The position numbers and the translations under genes are program-made. Of a stretch of 64,000 nt of DNA, positions 55,143-64,000 are shown piece by piece. Source of the stretch: Capronia americana. Taxonomy: Eukaryota > Ascomycota > Eurotiomycetes > Chaetothyriales > Herpotrichiellaceae. The notes under the pieces are model-generated. The model was not told the origin of the DNA. It did not search any database and saw nothing but the letters and a program-made list of their open reading frames with translations. The stretch covers positions 62,001 to 126,000 of the forward strand of contig JADWQD010000020.1 of assembly GCA_016110215.1 (NCBI GenBank), written 5' to 3'. Every line of letters begins with the position of its first letter. The stretch's first letter is position 1.

Positions 55143-56562
55143 ATGGCAAAGGTGCCGGGCTTCACGCCCTATAGCTCCGAAGTAGTCCACTCCGGACCGG
55201 TGGACGTGGGACAGGCCATCGATGTGGACAACCTCAGGGGCAAGACAATAGTGATTGTGAGTCTCTGGACCACCCCAATCCCCTTTGTCGTCCTTCGATG
55301 CCGGAGCCCAGCAGTCTTAATTCTACAGGGAAACAATGAATGACAATAGCATCTTTCATTCTCCCGCCTCCAACTCGCGTTGGACTACCCAAGAAAAAAA
55401 AAATATCCAATACTGACCGCACACACCTCACCTCTAGACTGGCGGCGCCTCCGGCTTCGGCGCCGCATGTTCGCAGCACTGGGCCTCGCACGGCGCCAAC
55501 ATGATCATCGGGGACATCAACCAGAAGCAGGGCACCGAACTCGTCGCCCGCATGAGACAGTCCACCGGTAACGCCAACCACCACTTCGTGCCCCTCGACG
55601 TGACATCCTGGTCCTCGCAGGCGCTTTTCTTCCGCGAAGCCGCGCGCCTCTCGCCCCACAGGGGCATCGACACCGTCATGGCCAACGCGGGCATCGCCGA
55701 CGCAGAGGAACAGATCCTCTTCGAGGAAGCGCCCGATTATTCGCAGCTCGACGGCGCGCCGCCGCCGCCGCCGAAACTGCGCACCTACGACACGAACCTC
55801 ACGGGCGTGCTGTATACCGCGCACTTGGCCCTCTCGTATCTGTCCCGCAACCCGGGGAGCCAGAAATGCACGCCCACCGCCCACGCCCCAGGAGGGGGAG
55901 GAGGACCGCGAGACCGGCATTTACTGCTCGTGGCGAGCATCGCCGGCCTGGCCGGTCTGCCAGGCCAACCGCTCTACGCGGCCGCGAAGCACGGCGTCGT
56001 CGGTCTGTTCCGCACCCTACGGATCACGAGCCCCATCAAACTGGGAGTCCGTGTGAATATGATTAACCCATGTATGTACGCCCTTGCCTTTCCGTCCCTC
56101 TTAGAAAAAAAGAGACATACAGAGAGAGAGAGAGAGAAAGGAGAGACACAGAGAAGGAACGCTCGATGCTAATTATCAACGCCCGCAGATTTCGTCGACA
56201 CGCCCATCCTGGGCCCTGTCGGCGCGTTCGTGCTCGCCGGCGGCGGGATGGCGCGTCTCGAGGCCGTCGTGGAGGCGAGCACGCGGCTCGTGGCCGACCA
56301 GGGCATCATCGGCAGGGGACTGATCATCGCGAGCAAGACCTCCAAGGACCATGCCGAGGCCGTGGGGCTGGGTGCGGACCTCCAGACCCCGGACCAGGAG
56401 ATCTGGGACTGCTACGCCGATGATTTCGCGCAGAGCGACCTGTTCACGAGGCGCGTCGTCGCCGTCACGAACCTGGTCACGAGTGCGAGGGGCTGGGTCG
56501 GCCTGTGGACTGACGTCGGCACGAACTTGTATAGGAGGTTCTGCAGGGCGTTGGGCTATTAG
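55143..56562 (+). CDS. Short-chain dehydrogenase/reductase with long C-terminus
   Basis: NAD(P)-binding oxidoreductase, substrate unknown. Exons 55143-55256, 55438-56071 and 56189-56562 give 373 residues. The Rossmann motif is TIVITGGASGFGAACSQHW (rebuilt over intron 1), then MIIGDIN, FVPLDVTSW, VMANAGIAD, catalytic Ser in LLVASIAG and YxxxK in PLYAAAKHGVVGLFRTL, and NPYFVDTPILGPVGA over intron 2. A proline run (GAPPPPPPKL) and a glycine run (APGGGGGPRD) are inserted in loops, and about 120 residues follow the usual core end. The long introns hold a poly-A tract and a GA repeat. Confidence 0.9.
56120..56137. repeat. GA dinucleotide repeat
   Basis: Perfect (AG)n tract within the second intron of the SDR gene, flanked by further purine-rich sequence. 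Confidence 0.85.
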
Positions 56563-57209
56563 ATCGTGATCGTGATCGGGTCATTCGACATTTCTTATTC
56601 TATAACAGAGGACCGTGGCTGAAGCACCGCTTTCGACGCGTGTCCCTGGACCGAAACAGTGTTCATAGAGGGTGGTAGACAGGGCATAGGGGCACAGGTA
56701 ATGTGAAAAAGACGAACAAAAGAGCCACGGGCTCCTCCCGTACTATTAGCGATAGATCACAATCCGGGTTCCATATGCATGCATATACAAATGTACAAAA
56801 CGGTCGAACCGGTACTGTACAATACTGATGCTGCGATCGATCCGCCAGCAATCCACGCATTCGTCTAGGCTCGTGAAAATGCTCCCGTAGACTGATTCCA
56901 AATATCGTCTCTTCGCAGGAGGTATTTGACAGCACACCTCTTGAGATCTGACCTTCCCGTCTTCTCACCACTCAGCATAATCATATCCAGATGACAGTTA
57001 CCAGCTATACATGCGCATATGTATGAGGGCCGAACCGCAAACTCCTTATTGTCGCCCACTGCTTCACGCTGAACCACACCATACATGAATAGCGATTGCA
57101 GATCTGGAATGCAGTATAACGAAGCGGCTCTTGTTCTCCGAGGGTGGCGCGAGCGGGCTTCGTATATTATAGTCCCTTGCACGATAGTTCCAATGAGGTC
57201 TCAAGGTCC
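56563..57209. other. Convergent 3' flanks of SDR and GT90 genes
   Basis: Spacer of 647 bases between convergent stop codons. Several AT-rich steps typical of 3' ends; nothing coding that I can support. Confidence 0.5.
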
Positions 57210-59127
57210 TTACAGACTAAAGCCAATATTGTACCGGTTATCGTCGACGAGACGACCATATCTGCGTTTCGATCAGTCAGCATGATGCAGGCCCAGCAAA
57301 GAATGGGAGCCGAATGACTCACTCCAACAACAACCTGAAATACCACACTTCGAGATCGTCGTTCCTGAGCACCTTTTGTGCCCATTCCCTGCCTTGGTTG
57401 GCGATCCTCTTGCCCTCCATCTTGCCACTCTCCTCCTGGTCGAAGTACCTCACTGACTCGGCGTACTCGTCACCGACCAGTCCAAGCGGGACGTAATGAA
57501 CCCACGCTCTAAGCCATTCGTCATGCCACTCACGAAACACGGCCAATTTATACACGAGACTCTTGCTCAAAAGCCAGGCGTAATACCTCCCAGAGAAGGC
57601 ATTGCCGTCAATATCCAACAGATATCGCGACGCAAGCGCATCGAACATGTTGACCGGCTCGACCGTACCAAAGTACTCGCGCTGAGCATCGCAGTCCCCG
57701 GGATCACACTGTCCAATGTAGGTGAACTTGACATCAAAATACTTCGCCATTTCCGCCATAGAGACGGTCCTCTCGTGCCAAAGACTCTCTTCCGCCGTCG
57801 AATTGTTATCCAACTCGAGAACTTTGGCCGTGTTGAGGGGTTGGATCTTGGTCAGAAATCGCTGTCGGTGTTGTCTCCTCCATCCACCATCTCGAGAGAA
57901 GCCGCCCGTCGTGCTGCCTCGCCAGTACATCGTCGGGTGCTTCTCTTCCCAGGGCATGTCCCGCTCGGCATCATATTTCACCCTCCCCATGAAGTACCAC
58001 GGACTCGGGTATAGTAAATCCTGGAACGAGGAGATCTTGCTCTGCGAGAAGATGGGAAACAAATCATGCGTCACGTCGAATGCGTTAGGTCGGTCGAAGA
58101 ATCCGAAGCTCTTCTCCATACTGGGAGAATTGCAGACGTCGCTGAAGGCGGTGGTGTTACGGACGAACCCGAGTGGCAAGTCGCTGTAGGCGGTGGTATT
58201 ATCGGTGCACTGATCATTGAGACAGCTCCGCGCCGCACTGTCGGGAGAACAGGATATGCGCGAATTGGACCAGGTGGGTTGGTGGGCGAAGCGGTTGAAG
58301 CGCGTAGTTTTGTATTCTTTGATGCGAATACCCTCACCTAGATCATCGGCGCGTGGGGACCACTCGTTCGTCAGTGACGGCGCATTGTACGCCTTGGGCA
58401 TGTTTGTGTTCTGGGCCACCTCGACGTGATGCTGGAGGTCGTCGTGTTGCATGACCACCCGAGGTTCGTCGTGGATGTTAAATGCCAGATCCATGTCGGG
58501 CAGGTATTTGATAAAGTCTTTCAGCATGAGGGGTGTGGCTTCTCTCTGCCAGGCGTACATATCGCCTCCCCCTTCGATCTTAGTGACTTTCCCATTGCGG
58601 ATCATGACCGCGATCAAGGCATTGTCAAATCCAATCGCCTCTCTTGTCCTCTCACGGATCACTTTCGGGTCCAGCGCCCAAAAGGGCAGCAATTGATGAT
58701 ATATCGTGTCATACTCGTCGATGAGTTCGACGCCCCGTTTCTTTGCGAAATTGTACCATTTGTCAAAGTGAGGTGGCGGCGGTAATTTATACCGCCTGCG
58801 ATACTCGGCAACCGCATCGTTGAGCGACCGCGATTGTCGCGCCCGGAGCGTCTGAAAGTCACTTTCGGCTTGCGACACTAGCTGATGAATAGGATGGAGG
58901 AGGGAGCTTGCCGGGAGGAGCGGCGCATTCTCCTCGTGGGCATGGTGGTCTTGTAGTAACGACGAGGCAGACTGCTCGAGCGTCTGGATCTGTTCGGGGC
59001 TTCGCAGGAGGAACAGGGTGCACAGGGCAGTGAACAGGAGGACGATGAGCGCCAGGAGTTTGCGCGACTTTAGCATGCCTCCTCGGACATGGCTCGACTG
59101 CCAATGCAGATCTGATCTCTGATTCAT
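57210..59127 (-). CDS. GT90 (CAP10-like) glycosyltransferase, type II membrane protein
   Basis: Golgi-type glycosyltransferase family 90, related to Cryptococcus CAP10/xylosyltransferases; donor and acceptor here unknown. Exons 59127-57323 and 57261-57210 give 618 residues; the last exon adds YGRLVDDNRYNIGFSL. A short cytoplasmic basic N-terminus precedes one signal-anchor helix (LLALIVLLFTALCTLFLL). ATG 59127 or the internal ATG 59076 could start the protein. CAP10 domain features: PPPPHFDKWYNFAKKRGVELIDEYD, HDLFPIFSQSKISSFQDLLYPSPWYF, MYWRGSTTGGFS, KFTYIGQCDPGDC, FDALASRYLLDIDGNAFSGRYYAWL and REWHDEWLRAWVHYVPL. Potential N-glycosylation sites are present (NNST, NTTA). Confidence 0.92.
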
Positions 59128-59861
59128 GCACAAATTCGAAGGTAGTTGGTGTCTCGCCCACCTGGTCGACTCGAAATATCCAACTTTCACCACGTTGGAG
59201 ACGCCAAAAGGAGAAATTACCCCGGCCTCACTACAGGGCCTACGGTGGAACAAGTCATTGGTGAGGCGCCAGATGACTACTGTACCGCAGATCCACCACT
59301 GGCGAAAGGATGTCCAAGAGCCCCATTGTGGCCCCCCCCTACTCTGTGCACACTGAGAAGCGCACGAAGAGTACCAGGAATGCACTCTTAGCTCCGACAA
59401 CCTTGACTATGCGGCTCATCGTCCTGCTTACTTCTTCAATGCTCTTTTCTTTGATCTATCTAAGGCAGTGCTTCGGAGTTCCAAGACTGAGGAGGCTTTG
59501 CAAATTTCCCCCACCCATTGTTGAGCTTCATTTGGTGCCATCTACCCGGTCTTCTTACAAAGCCATTGCACCCACTGGTATCCCATATGCTGTGCTGCAC
59601 CGCAAAGGCTGAGTGCTAATGGATATCACCCGCCTCCCTTCTCCTGCCGAAGATGGGGAACACCCATTGAGAGCTCCTTCTCTCCAGCTCATGCCCTTCC
59701 CCGTTACGGTCCTGTTGCGCGAGGTGCTGCGCAAGATCGACAAGCGCTCGCGAAGCATCCTCCCTGTTCTCATCAACGTTCTCGTCAACCAACTGAAAGT
59801 CACCCTCTGGTGACAGCTCCCTCTCAGTCACCTCAACCTGTCTTGCCCCCTGACGGACGCA
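59128..59861. other. Upstream region of the GT90 gene
   Basis: Between the GT90 start and the 3' end of the PP2A-A gene, both on minus. The GT90 frame remains open upstream to 59400 but the translation is not family-like. No motif supported. Confidence 0.45.
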
Positions 59862-61949
59862 CTACTGTCCGGTATCCATCCTCTCGCCTTGCTGTTGCGC
59901 ATACACATTCGTCGTGCCGCCAGCGGCAACAGTGGCAAAATACCGAACATCAACATCCTCGTCTTGCTGCAGTTTCTCCAAATTCGACATGATTTGGCCA
60001 TTAACCAGTTCCTGTCCTCTGGGGCTGGGTTGTGCTGAAGAATTAGGATTCTGCTCGAGTTGCTGCAAAGTACCTTCGGCTGGCAAGCGGCGGAGCGTGC
60101 TGATGAGAACGGCGTACGATTTGGCCACGTTGAACCGAATGTTGGGGATCGGATCGGAGACGAGGCGGTCCATCATTGGGAGAACGCTGTCAGCGATGAT
60201 ATCGAGAGTAAGGACAGGTGCGAGGATCTAGATCGAGAATGTTAGCATCCTATTTGCAAGCTGGGGTGGCCTCCGGCTTACACTGATGGCAAAGCAAGTC
60301 GTCATGCGGTACAAATAATTCTGCTGCTGACTCATTGCTGTGACCTTGGGAATGATGGATCGATTTGCCCATTCAACGCCGAACACTTCGGTGAGTTTCT
60401 TCAAGTTCTGCGTCGCGGCATCTCTAATTGAGAAGACCGTATCACCCAACCATCCCATACACAAGGAACTGAGCTGGTCATCAAAGAATTTCATGCCGAG
60501 CTGCTTGGCCAAGAGGGGTATGTATTCGATGATCGCGAGGCGAACGCGCCATTGCTTGTCTTCCGCCAGTTGGACGATGGCCGGGAGAAGCGATTGGGAG
60601 AGCAGGTCAATGCCAATAACATTGTTGACTAGTTCCAGTTTGGAGATGATGTGTAGTCTGACGTCGGGGAACTCATCCTTGAGCATCTGCAGGAACATCG
60701 GAAGCAGATGTGAGATGGTTTCTTCCTTGCCGAGAATGGGAGCCAGCCCGCTGAGTTGTGTTCCTAGAGCAGCCCGCACGTGTTGATTTGGGTCTGAGAC
60801 AAGATCTTCGATGCTGGTCATGATCTCGTTGAGAAGGGTTTCGCGGTCAAGCAGGCCGCAGAAGCCGGGGATCTGGCTAGCAATTGCTGTCCTCACTTCT
60901 GCTTCGCTGTCCTTGAGCAACTTGACGAAGGCTGGGACGAGGTCTCTGGTGACCACCTCTTCGTTCACGGCTTTCGCAATCTTCTCGAATTTCTCTGCAA
61001 CCATGTAACGGACTCTCCAGCTCTTGTCTTCAAATAGACTTCTCAGCGCAGTCAGTAACACCCCATGGCTGGGCTGTTGCTCCTTGGGAATAACTTCTGC
61101 GATCGAGATAAGGACTTCGACAGTAAGCAATCGGACGCTGTCTTGATCGTCACTGGCCAGATGCTGGAACAAGGGGATCATCTCATCGATCACGATGGGC
61201 ACTGGAACTTCTTTGACAAATTTGGCCAGGTTGTTCGCAGCTTGTCGTCGAACCATGGGTGTCTCATCGTGAACGAGGTGGCCGAACTGAGTCCGAAGGC
61301 CCTGCTGTGATGCTTGCGAGGCTTTCTTGTAGGGAGCAACGTATAGACCGGTCGCGGAGATCTTGGATGTGAACCAATCGGCTTTTGACAGGCGGATGGT
61401 GAGAGGGATGAAGTATTCCTCCACCTGTCGCTCAGAGAGCTCGGCGCAGATCTTGTTGAGGGATTCAACGGCCTGACAGTGTCAGATTCTCTTCACATGG
61501 TTTCCGAACATCCTACATACCTTGTCTCGGACCAAGGGCTCCTCAATCGCAGCCAGATTCTCCAGCGGCGCAAGGAGCACGTGACCATGTTCAGGACCTC
61601 CCACGTACTCGATGAAGTTTCCTAGCTCTTCTGCCAGCGCTGTGAGGACTTCATCCTCGTCTTCAACCGAGTCTGTGGTGGTACGTCAGTGCTATCCCCG
61701 ATTTGAAGCGTGGAACCACTATACCGTCCAGGAAGGGTATCAGTTCGTCTCTCGTCCGTTCGGGCCCGAGAGCAAGTGCAATTGTAGACAGTCGATGGAT
61801 GGCATTGAGTCGTAGAAGGACGTCGTCGTGCTGTTTGGCATATCAATCTAAGTCCCAGCAGCTGGCGGCACACGGCGAGGCCATACCTTCAACTCATCGA
61901 TCAGGACGGCGATGGGATAGAGCTCATCGCCATTGTCTTGACCCTCCAT
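59862..61949 (-). CDS. tpd3: Protein phosphatase 2A scaffold subunit A (PR65/Tpd3)
   Basis: HEAT-repeat scaffold bridging catalytic C and regulatory B subunits of PP2A. Exons 61949-61887, 61830-61725, 61672-61521, 61472-60282 and 60227-59862 give 625 residues. It starts MEGQDNGDELYPIAVLIDEL as PP2A-A does, with LIPFLDDSVEDEDEVL rebuilt over intron 2. Repeat units with the PR65 pattern are seen throughout (DETPMVRRQAANNLAKF; DSVRLLTVEVLISIAEVI; KSWRVRYMVAEKFEKI; EAEVRTAIASQIPGF; QHVRAALGTQLSGLAP; KQWRVRLAIIEYIPLLA; PIPNIRFNVAKSYAVL). The C-terminal extension of about 40 residues (NPNSSAQPSPRG) is polar and fungal-type. It is divergent from PheRS beta. Confidence 0.97.
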
Positions 61950-62685
61950 TTTGTACGTGCTTCCACAGTCTAGTAGGTCATCCAATAGTCAAGGGTGATT
62001 AAAAAGTCGGAGTTGCAGTTTGGGTAATGAGTCGCCGCGGCCTGTTCTGTATTGGATCGGAAACGGCCTCAGGAATCTGGGGTTCGATGAAGGACTAAGT
62101 CAAGGTCCAACTCATATCTGGCTGCAGAAGACGTCAGCGTCATTCGTAACTGCACTTGGGTATAAGGCTGGGCATGGGGCGTGTTGGCGCCTAAGTGTGG
62201 TGCGTGGTCGGCGCGGTTGGGTTTAAGGGCCAAAATGTGTAGTCACTGACTGCGGGACAACAAGAACTCACAACTCAGGGGATTGCTTGATGCAGGCGAC
62301 ACGGAAGAGGCTGGATCTGTCGCGACGATATGCTCATCAAATGTAATGATTCTAGTGAGGAAGACCTCGTAAAGGGGTTACCGTTGCTTCTGTAAAGGTG
62401 GGATAATCAGGTTCGCAAGTGTGAGCTCCTCCGTCATTCAGCAGATGGTGAGTTGTGGCTGAACGTGAAAGAGCAACTGTGGCACAGTACTCGTCCTTGC
62501 GCAAATTCCGAAATCCCATCTCAGTTTCATTTTGCCAAGATATCGAAGATGACTCTTTCCTCTGCATTTCTTTGCCAGTGACTCCGACCACAAGCACAGT
62601 CACCAATCTCACTCTACCCGTCGACGAGGCTATCTTGCATTCTTGCCTGCGCGACAAGTCACAATTCTCGGGGCTACCGTCCACC
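61950..62685. other. Divergent promoter region tpd3 / frs1
   Basis: 736 bases between two divergent start codons of housekeeping genes. Short open frames only. No TATA box stands out. Confidence 0.5.
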
Positions 62686-64000
62686 ATGCCTACCATCACC
62701 GTGGACAAGGCTGCCCTCTTCAAGGCCCTCGGAAGGAACTACACGACTGAAGAGTTCGACGAGCTATGTTTCGACTTCGGCATTGAGCTCGACGAGGACA
62801 CCTCGCTCACAGAACGACCAATTGTCGATGGCAAGCAAGAACCTCCTCAATTGAAGATCGAAATCCCCGCCAACCGCTATGACATGCTCTGCTTCGAGGG
62901 TATTCAACTCATGCTGAACATCTTCAATCGCAAACTCACTGCGCCTCAGTATGTGCTGAAGGCACCGCCAAATGGAGAGCTGCAGACGATTACAGTGAGT
63001 GCGGAATGCGAAAGGATACGACCCTACGTCTCAGGCGCCATCCTGCGGAACATCAAGTTCGACCAGGCGAGATACGAATCCTTCATTGACCTACAGGATA
63101 AGCTGCACCAAAATCTGGCCCGCCAAAGAACACTCGTATCGATCGGAACCCATGATCTTGACTCCATCCAAGGCCCCTTCACCTATGAAGCTCTCCCTCC
63201 CAAGGACATCAAATTTACACCACTGAACCAAACAAAAGAAATGGATGGGGAGCAACTCATGCAATTCTACGAGAAAGACAAGCATCTCGGCCGGTATCTG
63301 CACATTATCAGAGACTCGCCTGTCTATCCTGTCATCTACGACTCCAAACGCAAGGTTTGCTCCTTACCACCCATCATCAACGGTGACCTCAGCAAAATCA
63401 CCCTCGATACCAAGAACGTCTTCATGGAAGTGACCGCCACAGATAAGACGAAGCTAGAAATTGTCGTCAACATCATGATGACAATGTTCTCGCAATATGC
63501 GGCAGAAGAGTTTACCGTCGAACCCATTCAAATCATTTCCGACCATAACGGTCAATCGAGACAAGTTCCCAATCTCACGCCTCGCGCGACAGTCGCGGAG
63601 GTAGATTACATCAATGCTTGCACTGGTGTTGACCTCTCGGCTCAGGAAATCTGCACTCTTTTGAACCGCATGTCATATGTCGCCCGGCCCTCAAAATCAG
63701 ATAAGAACCTCGTTGATGTGGATGTTCCTGTCACAAGAGCCGATGTTCTTCACCAAGCGGATATCATGGAGGATGTGTGTATCGCCTACGGCTTCAACAA
63801 ACTTCCTCGTGCATTCCCCAAAATTGGCACCACGATCGCTGCACCTCTGCCAGTGAACAAACTCTCAGACGTTCTCCGTCTCGAAGCTGCCATGGCAGGC
63901 TGGGCTGAAGTCCTGCCGCTCATCCTCTGCTCTCACGATGAGAACTTCGCGTGGCTAAACCGCAAAGACGACGGTAAAACAGCTATCCGCCTAGCAAACC
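62686..64000 (+). CDS. frs1: Cytosolic phenylalanyl-tRNA synthetase beta subunit (partial, 3' end outside window)
   Basis: Beta chain of the alpha2-beta2 cytosolic PheRS. The first 438 residues lie in this window in one uninterrupted frame; the gene continues past 64000. It starts MPTITVDKAALFKALGRNYT in a CACCATGC context, with ELDELCFDFGIELDED-type N-terminal features, IEIPANRYDMLCFEGI (B1 region), YVSGAILRNIKF, FIDLQDKLHQNLARQR, VSIGTHDLDSIQGPF, PPIINGDLSKITL, VFMEVTATDKTKLEIVVNI, and the B5 domain near VDYINACTGVDLSAQEI and RADVLHQADIMEDVCIAYG. Usual length is about 590 residues, so about a quarter is missing because of the window edge, not degradation. Confidence 0.97.
   Translation, partial: MPTITVDKAALFKALGRNYTTEEFDELCFDFGIELDEDTSLTERPIVDGKQEPPQLKIEIPANRYDMLCFEGIQLMLNIFNRKLTAPQYVLKAPPNGELQTITVSAECERIRPYVSGAILRNIKFDQARYESFIDLQDKLHQNLARQRTLVSIGTHDLDSIQGPFTYEALPPKDIKFTPLNQTKEMDGEQLMQFYEKDKHLGRYLHIIRDSPVYPVIYDSKRKVCSLPPIINGDLSKITLDTKNVFMEVTATDKTKLEIVVNIMMTMFSQYAAEEFTVEPIQIISDHNGQSRQVPNLTPRATVAEVDYINACTGVDLSAQEICTLLNRMSYVARPSKSDKNLVDVDVPVTRADVLHQADIMEDVCIAYGFNKLPRAFPKIGTTIAAPLPVNKLSDVLRLEAAMAGWAEVLPLILCSHDENFAWLNRKDDGKTAIRLAN

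Noticed and set aside
1..64000. Secondary-metabolite cluster, transposon, CRISPR or phage elements
   Set aside because: No PKS/NRPS, transposase, reverse transcriptase, long terminal repeat or regularly spaced repeat was seen.

Overview
The window is 64 kb of a filamentous ascomycete (Pezizomycotina) nuclear genome. The evidence is dense single-copy genes on both strands, short introns (about 45-110 nt) with GT..AG borders and CTAAC/CTGAC-like branch sites, and typical fungal families: PacC, Zn(II)2Cys6 regulators, a Clr5-domain protein, Rac, Sur7 and GT90. I see no rRNA, tRNA, transposon or CRISPR. The gene set would fit Eurotiomycetes, perhaps black-yeast relatives, but that placement is a guess. 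All product names come from recognising sequence patterns; no database search was run. Exon borders were read by eye and checked for reading phase.

Layout. 0.6-2.6 kb: pacC (pH regulator, minus), with a 2.4 kb upstream gap. 5-14 kb: a Zn2Cys6 regulator, a sugar-porter MFS protein and a zinc-cluster-less fungal transcription-factor-like protein, all on minus. 16-23.4 kb: racA, a Nop6-like RRM protein, an Ark1/Prk1-type kinase and Mediator subunit Med10. 23.8-31.8 kb: a Clr5-domain gene, a 50-residue membrane microprotein, a Sur7-family protein, the V-ATPase assembly factor Rav2/Rogdi and an unknown 538-residue protein. 32-36.6 kb: a divergent peroxisomal pair, 3-ketoacyl-CoA thiolase (PTS2) and a Fat1-type acyl-CoA synthetase (PTS1). 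37-44 kb: three co-oriented genes, a quercetinase-like cupin, a GH1 beta-glucosidase and a sucrose/alpha-glucoside-type transporter. 45-51.9 kb: an 87-residue V-ATPase subunit f, succinyl-CoA ligase alpha, an SDR and ELP3. 52.6-64 kb: siroheme synthase/Met1, a second SDR, a GT90 (CAP10-like) glycosyltransferase, PP2A scaffold subunit A, and the 5' part of cytosolic PheRS beta, which runs off the right edge.

How genes may work together. Thiolase and Fat1 share a 1.25 kb divergent promoter with three CCTCGG-type hexamers, the motif known for fungal fatty-acid regulators FarA/FarB. Rav2 and subunit f both serve the vacuolar ATPase but lie 16 kb apart. The cupin/GH1/transporter trio could form a small plant-glycoside utilisation module (inference).

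Most unusual: the cupin gene appears to need a 3-nt micro-exon (ATA) and a 13-nt exon to rebuild its conserved core. Other points are a GC-AG intron in the succinyl-CoA ligase gene, two very small multi-exon genes, and a 332-codon stop-free frame running directly into Med10.
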